This document shows, one piece after another, positions 28,058-37,416 of a stretch of 64,000 nucleotides of DNA; position 1 is the stretch's first letter, and each line of letters opens with the position of its first letter. A program made the position numbers and the translations under genes. The stretch is taken from assembly GCA_947452995.1 (NCBI GenBank), contig CANGEV010000003.1, forward strand, positions 62,001 to 126,000. The letters run 5' to 3'. The notes under the pieces were generated by a model, which was given only the letters and a program-made list of their open reading frames with translations, was not told the origin of the DNA and searched no databases. This DNA is from Chitinophagales bacterium (GTDB lineage: Bacteria > Bacteroidota > Bacteroidia > Chitinophagales > CAIODY01).

Positions 28058-31000
28058 ATGAAAAAGACATTTTTGCTTATTGCTTCTTTTTTCTTCTTCT
28101 TGCAAAGTATTGCCGCAGAGAGAATTTATAGAGGCCAGGATGCCTATGTACGTATCAAAGGTGCCGACTGTATCCGCTTTACAGACGAGACTACTTTATT
28201 AAACTATGTTCACTTTGCAGCTAATGAGATGCCTTCATATGGTAATCTAACTAAAGTAGTTGCAAGTCTTACTAAATGGAATGCCGATTACTCCCTTGTT
28301 TTACTCAATAGCAGTAATGACAATTTAGGTTATACCCATTTCCGCTTCCAAGAAACCTACAAAGGAATTCCTGTGAGTGGATCAATGTGGCTAGTACATG
28401 TAATTCAAAACAAAATAAGCAGTATGAATGGGACGCTCTACCCTATTCAAGCGAGTAATGCTAACGCAAATGTGAGCGCTAGTAACGCTTTGCAAATTGC
28501 TTTGCAAAAAGTAGGTGCACAGCACTATAAATGGGAAATAGCGAGCGAGGAGCAACAACTCAAATTAGAAACAAAAAATACACAGGCTACCTATTATCCA
28601 AAAGCTGATTTGGTGTGGCTGAAAACGAAAAATGGAATTGTTTTAGTGTACGCTTTCAATATCTATGCACAAAAGCCTTTCGGTAGAACCATACAATATA
28701 TCAATGCACAAAATGGAAATTGGGAAGGGAGTGAAAATTTGATTAAAGAAATCGGTGTAAATGGAATTGCACACACTAAATATTCCGGCGTAAGAACCAT
28801 ACAAACGGACAGTACTTCGCCTACCCATTTTGTTTTGCAAGAGAATACCAGGGGCAATGGCATATTCACCTTTAATAGCGCTACAACAACAAATTATCCG
28901 AGCACCGACTTTGTAGATACCGACAACAATTGGAATAATGTAAATGCTGCCCAAGATGAAGTGGCTACCGATGCACATTGGGGAGCTGAAATGACCTATG
29001 ATTTTTACAACACGACGTATGGTAGAAACAGTATTGATAATGCAGGTTTTGCATTATATAGTTATGTCCACTATGATGTTGGAATGGTCAATGCATTCTG
29101 GGATGGGCAACGTATGAGCTATGGTGATGGCGGAGGAGGAACGCCTCCATTAACCGCATTAGACGTAACAGGCCATGAAATTACACATGGTTTGAGCACC
29201 TTCACCGCCAACTTCGCTGGTGGGAATGAACCAGGCGCTTTGAACGAGGGCTTTAGCGATATTGCAGGTAAAACGATTGAACACTGGGCTCGGCCGACTA
29301 ATTGGAATTGGATTATTGGAAACGATCTAAACATGCCGATCCGCAATATGTCGAATCCAAATGCATTAGGGGATCCAGATACGTATCAAGGAACAAACTG
29401 GGACTTCGCAACGCAAGAGGTACACCGTAATAGTACTGTTTTGAGCTATTGGTTTTACCTATTAACAGTTGGAGGAAGCGGCACGAATGATATCAATAAC
29501 ACATTCAATATTACAGCGCAAGGCTGGACTAAATCCAATGCAATTGCCTTCAGAGCACAAACCGTTTATTTATTTCCGAACTCACAATACAGTGATGCAA
29601 GGTTCTACACCATTCAAGCAGCTATCGATTTATATGGCGCTTGTACGCCAGAAGTGATTCAAACAACCAATGCTTGGTATGCTGTTGGCGTTGGACCTGT
29701 TTTCACGGCCTCCGTTACAGCATCCTTTAGCTCGCCTACACCGATATCTTGCGGAGTTCCATTCACTACAACGTTCAATAGTCATTCTACTAATGCAGGA
29801 ACCTTTACATGGAATTTCGGAGACGGAAGTCCTGCTGGAACCGGTGCCAACACAACCCATACTTATAATGCACCTGGAACGTATACTGTAACACTTATTG
29901 CAGATGGAAATACCTGTGGTAGAGACACCGCAACACTCGTTAATTTAATTGTAATCGATACAAATTACCAATGTATAAACATGCCAGCATCCGGCACAGG
30001 TAATAATGTGAACGCCTGTAATGGTATTATGTATGATTCAGGCGGACCAAATAGCAATTATCCAGACAATCAAACTAGTCAAATTTCCATTGCCCCAAGT
30101 GGTGCACAATCGCTCAATTTAAAATTCTATTCCTTTGGTACTGAACAAGGGTATGACTCTCTAGTTATCTATGACGGAATTGGAACAACAGGTACTATCA
30201 TCGGACATTGGGGAGGCGGTGTGATTCCTAATAGTGGCAATACAATTTCTACTCCTAATGGTGCAATCACACTCTTATTCACTTCCGATGTAGGGGTAAA
30301 TGATCTTGGTTTTTGTATGCAATGGAACTGTATTCAATCTACTGTTCCTCCTGTAGCAGCTTTCAGTGCTGATAATACCAATTCATGCAACGGCACTATT
30401 CATTTCACCGATCAAACGAGTTTTGGTGCTACAAGTTGGCATTGGACATTTGGAGATGGAACAGCCTCTAGTGCGCAAAACCCAACGCATAGTTATCTTA
30501 ATAATGGAACTTATGCTGTACAATTGATTGCGAGTAATCCTTATGGATCGGATACACTTTTAAAAAACAATTACATAAGCATTAACCGCAGCGGTACCGG
30601 CCCTAGCACTACGAATGATACTAGTTGTAGTGGTGCTGGTCAATTAACGGCTACACCAAACGTTAACGGAAGCACTGTGAATTGGTATGATGCAAACGGC
30701 AATATTATTGGCACGGGGTATTCAATTAATACACCTTCTAATAGTATTGCAACAACTTATTTTGCAGAGGAACTAACACCTGGAATAATCGATTCTGTTG
30801 GACCTGCGAATAATACATTTGGAGGAGGTTCTAATTTTACAGGAAGTACAAATCGATATTTAACCTTTGACTGTTATTCTCCGTGTACCTTGATTTCGGT
30901 TAAGGTAATTTCTGGTGCAGCAGGTAACCGTACCATTGAATTACGTGATGCTGCAGGTACTGTTTTGCAGTCGGCAACTGTTAACATAGGTTCCGGCACA

Positions 31001-31984
31001 CAAATCGTACCTTTGAACTTCGCTATTCCTGTCGGATCAAATTTACAATTAGGCCTTACAAGTGGTGGAGCAGGTTTTAATTTGTACAGAAACAATGCAG
31101 GTGCTGCATTCCCTTATACCAATGGCCCTATAAGCATTACAGGCACAAATGCCGGTCAGCCAGGCTATTACTATTTCTTCTACAATTGGAAGATTCAAGG
31201 TGCTGCTTGCGCAACAAATGTTAGTCCGGCGACTGTTTACATAGGAGGTAACTTCACCGCGTCTGTTAGCAATAGTGGAAGTAACAATCTATGCCCTGGT
31301 CAAGGAACCGTTCTGCAAGCCCCTGCCGGAGCAGCTTTCACCTATGTTTGGTTAAACAATGGTGTTATTGTTAATGGTCAATCTACTGCTCAATTGAACG
31401 TTGCACAATCAGGGAATTATAGTGTGATCATGAGTGCTGCAGGATGTGGTAGCGATACTAGTACTGCTGTAACTATTAACACATCGAATCTAGCTGCCAA
31501 CTTCCAATATACCTTAGGCACTAGTGCTAACACTATTCAATTTGCAGATAAATCAAGTGGTACACCATTGACGATTTCATGGGACTTTGGTGACGGACAA
31601 TCAGCGAATGGATCGAATGTAATGCATACCTATAACAATAGCGGAAGTTATATAGTTACTTTAATTGTGAATGATGGCACTTGCTCGGATACAACTTCGC
31701 AACAAATAAACATCGATTTCAATCTTGCGATATCGAATTTACAACAGATAGATTTTCGTATCAGACCAAATCCTGCAACTGATTATATCGAGCTTGTTTA
31801 TCCTTCAAATAAAACACCTTATTCAGTCTATATCTTAGATGCAATAGGTCGCGTTTGCTATGAAGGCATTGCCATTCAAACGCCGACACGAATTGATGTC
31901 AACAATTTAAGTAAGGGTTTCTATTATGTTGAATTGCATACTGCCGGTCAGGTAATTGCAAGAAAGCAATGGATTAAGCAATAA
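28058..31984 (+). CDS. Secreted M4 (thermolysin-like) metalloprotease, CUB and PKD modules, T9SS sorting domain
   Basis: A 1308-residue secreted zinc protease. Order: signal peptide (about 1-20); FTP/PepSY-like propeptide (about 60-240, including LGYTHFRFQETYKGIPVSGS); M4 catalytic domain (about 260-545) with HEITH (H373, E374, H377) and the third zinc ligand E397 in ALNEGFSD; a PKD domain (about 560-635, FTWNFGDGSPAG); a CUB-like domain (about 645-755); a second PKD (about 765-835); Ig-like stretches; a third PKD near 1185-1235; and a T9SS type A sorting domain at the end (RIRPNPATDYIELVYP...LSKGFYYVELH). It is therefore exported by the T9SS to the surface or medium and probably degrades extracellular protein. 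Confidence 0.93.
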   Translation: MKKTFLLIASFFFFLQSIAAERIYRGQDAYVRIKGADCIRFTDETTLLNYVHFAANEMPSYGNLTKVVASLTKWNADYSLVLLNSSNDNLGYTHFRFQETYKGIPVSGSMWLVHVIQNKISSMNGTLYPIQASNANANVSASNALQIALQKVGAQHYKWEIASEEQQLKLETKNTQATYYPKADLVWLKTKNGIVLVYAFNIYAQKPFGRTIQYINAQNGNWEGSENLIKEIGVNGIAHTKYSGVRTIQTDSTSPTHFVLQENTRGNGIFTFNSATTTNYPSTDFVDTDNNWNNVNAAQDEVATDAHWGAEMTYDFYNTTYGRNSIDNAGFALYSYVHYDVGMVNAFWDGQRMSYGDGGGGTPPLTALDVTGHEITHGLSTFTANFAGGNEPGALNEGFSDIAGKTIEHWARPTNWNWIIGNDLNMPIRNMSNPNALGDPDTYQGTNWDFATQEVHRNSTVLSYWFYLLTVGGSGTNDINNTFNITAQGWTKSNAIAFRAQTVYLFPNSQYSDARFYTIQAAIDLYGACTPEVIQTTNAWYAVGVGPVFTASVTASFSSPTPISCGVPFTTTFNSHSTNAGTFTWNFGDGSPAGTGANTTHTYNAPGTYTVTLIADGNTCGRDTATLVNLIVIDTNYQCINMPASGTGNNVNACNGIMYDSGGPNSNYPDNQTSQISIAPSGAQSLNLKFYSFGTEQGYDSLVIYDGIGTTGTIIGHWGGGVIPNSGNTISTPNGAITLLFTSDVGVNDLGFCMQWNCIQSTVPPVAAFSADNTNSCNGTIHFTDQTSFGATSWHWTFGDGTASSAQNPTHSYLNNGTYAVQLIASNPYGSDTLLKNNYISINRSGTGPSTTNDTSCSGAGQLTATPNVNGSTVNWYDANGNIIGTGYSINTPSNSIATTYFAEELTPGIIDSVGPANNTFGGGSNFTGSTNRYLTFDCYSPCTLISVKVISGAAGNRTIELRDAAGTVLQSATVNIGSGTQIVPLNFAIPVGSNLQLGLTSGGAGFNLYRNNAGAAFPYTNGPISITGTNAGQPGYYYFFYNWKIQGAACATNVSPATVYIGGNFTASVSNSGSNNLCPGQGTVLQAPAGAAFTYVWLNNGVIVNGQSTAQLNVAQSGNYSVIMSAAGCGSDTSTAVTINTSNLAANFQYTLGTSANTIQFADKSSGTPLTISWDFGDGQSANGSNVMHTYNNSGSYIVTLIVNDGTCSDTTSQQINIDFNLAISNLQQIDFRIRPNPATDYIELVYPSNKTPYSVYILDAIGRVCYEGIAIQTPTRIDVNNLSKGFYYVELHTAGQVIARKQWIKQ

Positions 31985-31986
31985 GT

Positions 31987-33240
31987 TTAGTCCTCGAAAT
32001 GTAAATCCCACAGCGCTGGTGCCCATTTTACTGCGGTTGAAGAAACCCCTAATGTGATTCCTGCGCCAATTAACACAGATGGAACGAGTCCGATATATCG
32101 TGCTGCCAGACCTGATTCAAAGGAACCAATTTCATTTGAAGAGCCAATAAAAATGGAGTTGATAGACATTACTCGACCGCGCATTTCATCTGGCGTATAC
32201 TTTTGATAAATCACAGAACGAACAATCACACTGATATTATCAAAAGCACCACTTAGCAATAAAAAAGCGAACGAGAGCCATAAATATGGACTTAAGGCAA
32301 AACCAATCATACAAAGTCCAAATAAGAAAATATTTAGTAGAAACCATTTACCGGCATGTCTTCCTAATGGACGATAGCTCACCCAAAAGCTACATAGCAC
32401 GGCTCCGATAGAAGGGGCAGCTCTTAAAATACCTATTGCCTCTTCACCAAGATGTAACTGTTTATCAACAAAAACGGGTATCAAAGCCACGGCTCCGCCA
32501 AACAAGACGGCCAACATATCAATAAGCATAGCGGAATAAAGTATAGGCGTTTTACGAACAAACAAAACACCTTGCCAAACTCGATTCATATGCGATTCAT
32601 CCCGCTTAATTTCAACAGGAATATGAATGTGAACAATAGACGACATAAACAAAACACCCATCGCACACATACCCAGTACCAAATAAAGAGTGGATTGTAC
32701 ACCAAGGACATTATAAAGAATTCCGCCAAGCGCAGGACCAGCCACACAAGCTGTATTCCACACGATACTTCCGATGGTGGCAGATTGTGCATACATATTC
32801 TTTGGAACAATTTGTGCCATAAGCGCTCCTTGTGCAGGAGCAAAAAAACCACGACTGATTCCTGTTAAAAATATTATTCCATAAATAAGCCATATCGTAA
32901 CATCAACCCCTATTTGATTTTTAAAGAGCACCACAAATGTTAATACGATAATTGACAATAAATAGCCACAAGATGCGAATATCACCATTTTTTTACGATT
33001 GTAAATATCGGCTAGTGAACCCGCAAAAAATGCAGTGATTAAATAAGGAATAGCTTCTGAAAGACCTGTCAAACCGAGTGCCATCGGGTCTTTTGTAAGG
33101 TAGTAGACGTAGATTGCTATCAGCACGCTTTGCATTTGTAAGCCAAGTAAAAACAATAAACGCCCTATTTGATAATTTCTATAGGAAGTAATCTTTAAAA
33201 CCGAAAGTGTCTGAAAACGATCTAACCAATGATTTGACAT
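31987..33240 (-). CDS. Major facilitator transporter (EntS-like, MFS_3 type)
   Basis: A 417-residue inner-membrane protein with about 12 helices. The N-terminus (SYRNYQIGRLLFLLGLQMQSVLIAIYVYYLT), the loop FAGSLADIYNRKKM and the later VIYQKYTPDEMRGRVMSINSIFIGSSNEIGSFESG match the enterobactin-exporter-like MFS branch. The substrate cannot be told from sequence, and no siderophore biosynthesis genes are nearby. It converges on the M4 protease gene with only 2 bases between stops. The ATG is 4 bases after a GACCTTTG element on the minus strand, as for folP. Confidence 0.82.
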   Translation of the reverse strand: MSNHWLDRFQTLSVLKITSYRNYQIGRLLFLLGLQMQSVLIAIYVYYLTKDPMALGLTGLSEAIPYLITAFFAGSLADIYNRKKMVIFASCGYLLSIIVLTFVVLFKNQIGVDVTIWLIYGIIFLTGISRGFFAPAQGALMAQIVPKNMYAQSATIGSIVWNTACVAGPALGGILYNVLGVQSTLYLVLGMCAMGVLFMSSIVHIHIPVEIKRDESHMNRVWQGVLFVRKTPILYSAMLIDMLAVLFGGAVALIPVFVDKQLHLGEEAIGILRAAPSIGAVLCSFWVSYRPLGRHAGKWFLLNIFLFGLCMIGFALSPYLWLSFAFLLLSGAFDNISVIVRSVIYQKYTPDEMRGRVMSINSIFIGSSNEIGSFESGLAARYIGLVPSVLIGAGITLGVSSTAVKWAPALWDLHFED

Positions 33241-33298
33241 TAAGCAAAGGTCTATAATTACTACTTAAATTTCTGCGTAAAAAATCTTTTGGTTTCGT

Positions 33299-33306
33299 TA
33301 AATTTG
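33299..33306 (+). promoter_or_regulatory. TAAATTTG box before the chromate transporter
   Basis: TAAATTTG matches TAnnTTTG and ends 6 bases before the ATG at 33313. No good TTTG element was found at 19-20 bases upstream, so support is partial. Confidence 0.4.
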
Positions 33307-33312
33307 AGCGTT

Positions 33313-34503
33313 ATGTTTTGGCGTGTGCATATAGATTTCATTTTGGATATCATTCGATTATCCTTTACTGCATTCGGCGGTCCGCAAGCGCATCTCACTT
33401 TAATGTTGGAGCGTATGTCGCGAAAGAAACAGTATATTACGGAGAACGAATTATTGGAGTTATCGGCTTTTTGCGGGATTTTACCGGGTCCGACCTCCAC
33501 ACAAACAATTACGGGCATTGCATATAAACGCGGTAAGTTACCTTTAGCTGCACTTACGTTATTTATTTGGGTCTTACCTGCAACGCTAGCAATGCTGGCC
33601 TTATTAGTTATATTAAGTTTTGTAGATAAAGGTCTATTTATACGAATGAATCTAATGGAATATGTCCAACCCATGGCCATTGGATTTATGCTCTACAGTG
33701 CATTTAAAATGGGAAAAGTCGTTTTGACCTATATTAATGCGTGGATAATTTTATTTTTTGCCATAGTGATATCTACGCTTATCCCCAGTGTTTTCACCTT
33801 CCCTGCCATTGTTTTGATAGCCGCTTTGATAGCGAATTTCAGAAAGGATAACCTCGTGCCCTATAAATTCCAACTCCCTTTGCGATGGAGAAATATCTTC
33901 TTATTCTTCGGAATATTCATTGCCACGGCGATATTAGGTAAAGTTTTACGTCCATTAGGAAATAATGTTTATCGTCCATTCGTATTATTTGAAAACTTTT
34001 ATCGGTTTGGATCGATGGTTTTTGGTGGAGGACATTTACTATATCCACTCATGTATGAACAATTTGTAGCGCATAAACATTATTTGACTGCTTCTGAAAT
34101 TCTAACGGGCTACGGAATTCAACAAGCCTTGCCTGGCCCTGTTTTTTCTATTGCTGCCTATTCAGGAGGTTTGACAATGCGTGATTTAGGCTTACGTTAT
34201 GAAATTCTCGGTGGCGCTATTTCAACTTTTGCAATTTTTTTACCTGGCACACTCCTACTCTTTTTTCTCTTTCCATTTTGGGAGCATCTTCGAAAATACC
34301 CCTTTATTAAGCGTTCTTTGATGGGTATCAATGCAGCAGCTATTGGTATGTTACTTTCCACAACCTTTATTTCATTTAAAAACATGGAGGGTGGTATCTT
34401 GGACATCTTCATAATTATTAGCACCTTTATTCTTCTCTCTATTGAAAAAATCCCAGGTGCATTCATCGTACTTGCTGCTATACTCGCTGCCTGGATTTGG
34501 TAA
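33313..34503 (+). CDS. chrA: Chromate/anion transporter (ChrA family)
   Basis: A 396-residue inner-membrane protein of the CHR family with two homologous halves. Half one has LSFTAFGGPQAHLTLM and GILPGPTSTQTITGIAY; half two has FGSMVFGGGHLLYPLMYEQF and QALPGPVFSIAAYSGGL, the paired FGGP/PGP signatures of bidomain chromate transporters. About 10-12 helices are visible. Whether it moves chromate, sulfate or another anion is not shown. The ATG at 33313 (MFWRVHIDF) is preferred over an upstream TTG because it starts at the conserved amphipathic segment and lies 6 bases after a TAAATTTG box. Confidence 0.85.
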   Translation: MFWRVHIDFILDIIRLSFTAFGGPQAHLTLMLERMSRKKQYITENELLELSAFCGILPGPTSTQTITGIAYKRGKLPLAALTLFIWVLPATLAMLALLVILSFVDKGLFIRMNLMEYVQPMAIGFMLYSAFKMGKVVLTYINAWIILFFAIVISTLIPSVFTFPAIVLIAALIANFRKDNLVPYKFQLPLRWRNIFLFFGIFIATAILGKVLRPLGNNVYRPFVLFENFYRFGSMVFGGGHLLYPLMYEQFVAHKHYLTASEILTGYGIQQALPGPVFSIAAYSGGLTMRDLGLRYEILGGAISTFAIFLPGTLLLFFLFPFWEHLRKYPFIKRSLMGINAAAIGMLLSTTFISFKNMEGGILDIFIIISTFILLSIEKIPGAFIVLAAILAAWIW

Positions 34504-34509
34504 TATCTA

Positions 34510-36156
34510 ATGAAACTAAATAAATTAAAATACTGGCTCCCCGCCCTCGTTCTGTTAGCCTATGCTTTTACAGAATCTTTCCTTGTAATTTCCGGCCGAC
34601 AGATGGATCTCTTTGCGGCTGTTTTTAGAAAAGTGAACGAAGAATATGTCGATGCGCCGTCAGGAACGATGCTTTTAAAGAAAGGTATTGATGGTATGTG
34701 TAAGGAACTCGACCCCTATACCGTTTTATTTACAGAGAATGAAATTACGGACTACCGACTTCGGACTAAAGGCAAGTATGGTGGCATAGGCCTAAACATC
34801 GAAAATATTGGTGATAGCCTGGTGGTGACAGAACTTTTGGAAGGACAGGCTGCAGCAAAAGCAGGTATTAAAATTGGGGATCGTATAATTCAAGTTGCAG
34901 GAGTTCCCACTGATCATCGCAAATCTGAAGATATTAGTCCTTTGATTAGTGGAACCCCAGGTAGTTTTGTCCAGATTGATGTTCATCGTTGCGGAGTAAT
35001 TGGCGCAAAGCATTTTGAAATTCTGCGAGAAGAAGTAAAAATGAATAGCGTCCCTTATTATAAATTATTAAAAGGTGATATTGCGTATTTACAATTGAGT
35101 GGGTTTACGGAAAATTGCTCGCGAGATGTTACCGATGCGCTGCAGAAGATGAGCAAAATTGCTCCTTTAAAAGGAATTATAATGGATTTACGAGATAATG
35201 GAGGAGGATTGTTGGAAGAGGCTGTTAAAATTGTAGGATTCTTCGTTCCGAAAGAAACTTTGGTGGTGACGATGAAGGGTAAAATTCCGGATGCAAGACA
35301 AACACATCGTACGCCTGTTGATCCAATTTATCCAAATACCCCACTTAGTATCCTAATAAATGGTCATTCAGCTAGCGCGAGTGAAATCGTTGCAGGAGCC
35401 TTACAGGATCTCGATCGAGCTCTCATCATCGGCGAGAAATCATATGGCAAAGGATTAGTACAAGTAACGAAGCCCTTAAGTATGGGTAATCAAATAAAAG
35501 TAACCATTGCAAAATATTATATTCCGAGTGGCAGATGCATACAGAAATTGGATTATGCACACCGTGATGCTGATGGTAAAGCGAGTACGAAAAAAGATGA
35601 TGACAAAAAGGAATTTTATACACTTGTGAATAAACGAAAAGTTTTAGAAGGAGGAGGCATTGATCCTGATATCACCATAACGAACTACGACAATAACCCT
35701 TCATTGAAACAATTATTTGAAACACATTTGAATGCTTCTTTTATTGGCTTATATCAATCTCTCCCGTATCCGGCAGAAGACACCTTGGTCACAACTAAAA
35801 TTAGCAATCAAACGTGGCATCTATATTTAAGCTACCTCTCGGGACATCAAAAGCAATTTCAATCTAACTATAGCACGACCATTCAAAAACTAGACGGAAT
35901 TGCAACAACTGATCATTGGAATTCTGAACAAAAAAACAACTGGTCTAAAATTAAAACCCAATTACAATTTAATCCCCAGAAAATTGCTTCCCAAAATGAA
36001 GAAATATTACAAAAATTCCTAAAAAAAGAAATTCTTAGCGCCCTTAAAGGTGCTGCTTTGGCACAAGCCTTTTGGGTACAAGCAGACCCTGTGATGCAAG
36101 AGGCGACACGCGTAATCAGTCAAGAATCAATTTATAATAATTTCTTTAAACGCTAA
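34510..36156 (+). CDS. S41-family C-terminal processing protease
   Basis: A 548-residue exported serine protease of family S41 (CtpA/Prc-like). Order: hydrophobic N-terminal segment (about 8-26); DVxxxYVDxP-type N-terminal region (KVNEEYVDAPSGTMLLKKGIDGM); PDZ domain (about 85-175: YGGIGLNIENIGDSLVVTELLEGQAAAKAGIKIGDRI); catalytic core with LRDNGGGLLEEAVKI, the nucleophile region GHSASASEIVAGAL near 287-300, and the general-base lysine in GEKSYGKGLVQ near 313. The C-terminal 170 residues are helical and specific to this group. It starts 6 bases after the chrA stop. Confidence 0.9.
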   Translation: MKLNKLKYWLPALVLLAYAFTESFLVISGRQMDLFAAVFRKVNEEYVDAPSGTMLLKKGIDGMCKELDPYTVLFTENEITDYRLRTKGKYGGIGLNIENIGDSLVVTELLEGQAAAKAGIKIGDRIIQVAGVPTDHRKSEDISPLISGTPGSFVQIDVHRCGVIGAKHFEILREEVKMNSVPYYKLLKGDIAYLQLSGFTENCSRDVTDALQKMSKIAPLKGIIMDLRDNGGGLLEEAVKIVGFFVPKETLVVTMKGKIPDARQTHRTPVDPIYPNTPLSILINGHSASASEIVAGALQDLDRALIIGEKSYGKGLVQVTKPLSMGNQIKVTIAKYYIPSGRCIQKLDYAHRDADGKASTKKDDDKKEFYTLVNKRKVLEGGGIDPDITITNYDNNPSLKQLFETHLNASFIGLYQSLPYPAEDTLVTTKISNQTWHLYLSYLSGHQKQFQSNYSTTIQKLDGIATTDHWNSEQKNNWSKIKTQLQFNPQKIASQNEEILQKFLKKEILSALKGAALAQAFWVQADPVMQEATRVISQESIYNNFFKR

Positions 36157-36174
36157 TTGACATACATCAATGCT

Positions 36175-36182
36175 TACTTTTG
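36175..36182 (+). promoter_or_regulatory. TACTTTTG box before yceI-like gene
   Basis: TACTTTTG matches TAnnTTTG and lies 33 bases before the ATG at 36216. The TTG at 36157-36159 is only 15 bases upstream, shorter than the usual 19-20, so only the -7 element is well supported. Confidence 0.4.
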
Positions 36183-36215
36183 AATAATACGATTACCTTT
36201 ACAAAAAATAATAGT

Positions 36216-36797
36216 ATGAAAAAACAGTTTCTTTTCGCTTTACCGATTGCGGCTTTAATCGGTTTGATGTCTTTTAACTCTGCGATGAACACGTACGAGT
36301 TAGACGGTGCGCATTCAGGATTACGTTTTGGTGTAACCCATATGGGCTTGAGCACTGTAGAGGGATTTTTTACAAAGTGTTCTAGCAAGTTTGTATGCTC
36401 GGCTCCTGATTACTCTGATGCGAACGTTAGTTTCACTGCTGAAGTTGGAAGTATCAATACCTTTAATGAATACAGAGATAAAGATTTATTGTCACAAGGT
36501 TATTTTGATTCTGACAAATTTTCAACGATCAACTTCCAAAGTTCAGGTGTTAAATTATTACCGAATAATAAAATAATGATTTACGGAAATGTAACACTCC
36601 ATGGTGTAACAAAACCTGCTCAATTCGAAGGAACCCTTAAAGCAGGCAAAAACTTAATGAGCGGTAAAGAAACGATTGCTTACCATATGATTGGCGTAAT
36701 TAAGCGTTCAGATTTTGAATTAATGCCTAAATTACCGATTAGCATCGTTTCTGATGAAGTGGAAATTACAGCAAATGGGGAATTAAGCAAAATGTAA
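36216..36797 (+). CDS. YceI-family exported lipid-binding protein
   Basis: A 193-residue exported protein of the YceI family, a lipocalin-like barrel that binds isoprenoid-type lipids in characterised members. A signal peptide (about 1-25) is followed by the family pattern YELDGAHSGLRFGVTHMGLSTVEGFFTKCSS, VGSINTFNEYRDKDLLSQGYFDSDKFSTINF, and GNVTLHGVTKPAQFEG. Family length. The ATG at 36216 was chosen because a signal peptide starts there; an in-frame TTG upstream adds a charged stretch with no signal character. It probably has its own promoter. Physiological ligand unknown. Confidence 0.9.
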   Translation: MKKQFLFALPIAALIGLMSFNSAMNTYELDGAHSGLRFGVTHMGLSTVEGFFTKCSSKFVCSAPDYSDANVSFTAEVGSINTFNEYRDKDLLSQGYFDSDKFSTINFQSSGVKLLPNNKIMIYGNVTLHGVTKPAQFEGTLKAGKNLMSGKETIAYHMIGVIKRSDFELMPKLPISIVSDEVEITANGELSKM

Positions 36798-36811
36798 AAA
36801 TTCAGTTAAAT

Positions 36812-36842
36812 TTTGAATTTCATCCATTTTACCGTATATTTG
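36812..36842 (+). promoter_or_regulatory. Promoter of the rimP-nusA-infB operon
   Basis: TTTG (36812-36815), exactly 19 bases, then TATATTTG (36835-36842): a perfect match to the Bacteroidota housekeeping promoter TTTG-N19-TAnnTTTG. Transcription would start at about 36848-36850, giving a leader of about 60 bases before the rimP ATG at 36912. Confidence 0.75.
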
Positions 36843-36865
36843 CGTTAGAAAATGGAAAATGATAG

Positions 36866-36892
36866 AAAGGGGGACATTTGTTCCCCTTTTTT
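36866..36892 (+). terminator. Terminator-like leader hairpin (possible attenuator) before rimP
   Basis: AAAGGGG (36866-36872) pairs with CCCCTTT (36883-36889) around a 10-base loop, and the right arm runs straight into more T residues (six T in all, 36887-36892). It lies between the operon promoter and the rimP start chosen here. It has the form of an intrinsic terminator and is well placed for attenuation of rimP-nusA-infB. Regulation by it is inference. Confidence 0.6.
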
Positions 36893-36911
36893 CATACCCA
36901 CCTATGAAAAT

Positions 36912-37373
36912 ATGTTAAGTAACGAGCAAACAAAATTTATAGAAGATCAGTTAATGGAAGCATTAACAGATACAGATCTTTTCGTTGTAGAAAGTCATTT
37001 CTTACCTGATAGTCGAATTGAAATTTTTCTTGATAGCGACTCAGGCGTTACGATTAAGCAATGTACCTTAATCGCACGACACATTAACAAGGCCTTAATT
37101 GAAAAATATGGTGAAGAATTCGACTACGAACTAGAAGTCGGTTCAGCAGGCCTAGAGCACCCACTAAAAGAGCATCGCCAATACGTTAAAAATATTGGTC
37201 GTCAATTGGAGGTTACTTTTCTGGATGGAGCCTACTTAGAAGGCAAATTGACAGAAGTTGGCGAGGAACAGTTTACCATTCAATATATCCCTGCTAAAGC
37301 AAAGCATAAGAAAGAGCTTCGTACAATTCGTTTCGACGAGACAAAAGCTGTTTTAGTAGGTGTTACTTTTTAA
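36912..37373 (+). CDS. rimP: Ribosome maturation factor RimP
   Basis: A 153-residue cytosolic factor for 30S subunit maturation. Family features: VVESHFLPDSRIEIFLDSDSGVTIKQCTLIARHI, then YELEVGSAGLEHPLKEHRQYVKNIGRQLEV and the C-terminal SH3-like part. The ATG at 36912 (MLSNEQTKF) gives the usual family length. An in-frame ATG at 36852 would add 20 residues (MENDRKGDICSPFF...) encoded by the leader hairpin and not typical of RimP. First gene of the rimP-nusA-infB operon, 43 bases before nusA. Confidence 0.92.
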   Translation: MLSNEQTKFIEDQLMEALTDTDLFVVESHFLPDSRIEIFLDSDSGVTIKQCTLIARHINKALIEKYGEEFDYELEVGSAGLEHPLKEHRQYVKNIGRQLEVTFLDGAYLEGKLTEVGEEQFTIQYIPAKAKHKKELRTIRFDETKAVLVGVTF

Positions 37374-37416
37374 ATAATTCATAAAAACGAAATAATTATC
37401 ATTAAAAATCCACAAT

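Noticed and set aside
31987-33240. Siderophore exporter assignment for the MFS gene
   Set aside because: Family resemblance to EntS only; no siderophore genes nearby, so the substrate is left open.
36852-36911. In-frame 20-codon extension of rimP from the ATG at 36852
   Set aside because: It is encoded by the leader hairpin, gives a longer than usual RimP, and its residues (MENDRKGDICSPFF) are not typical of the family. It is kept as a possible leader peptide only.
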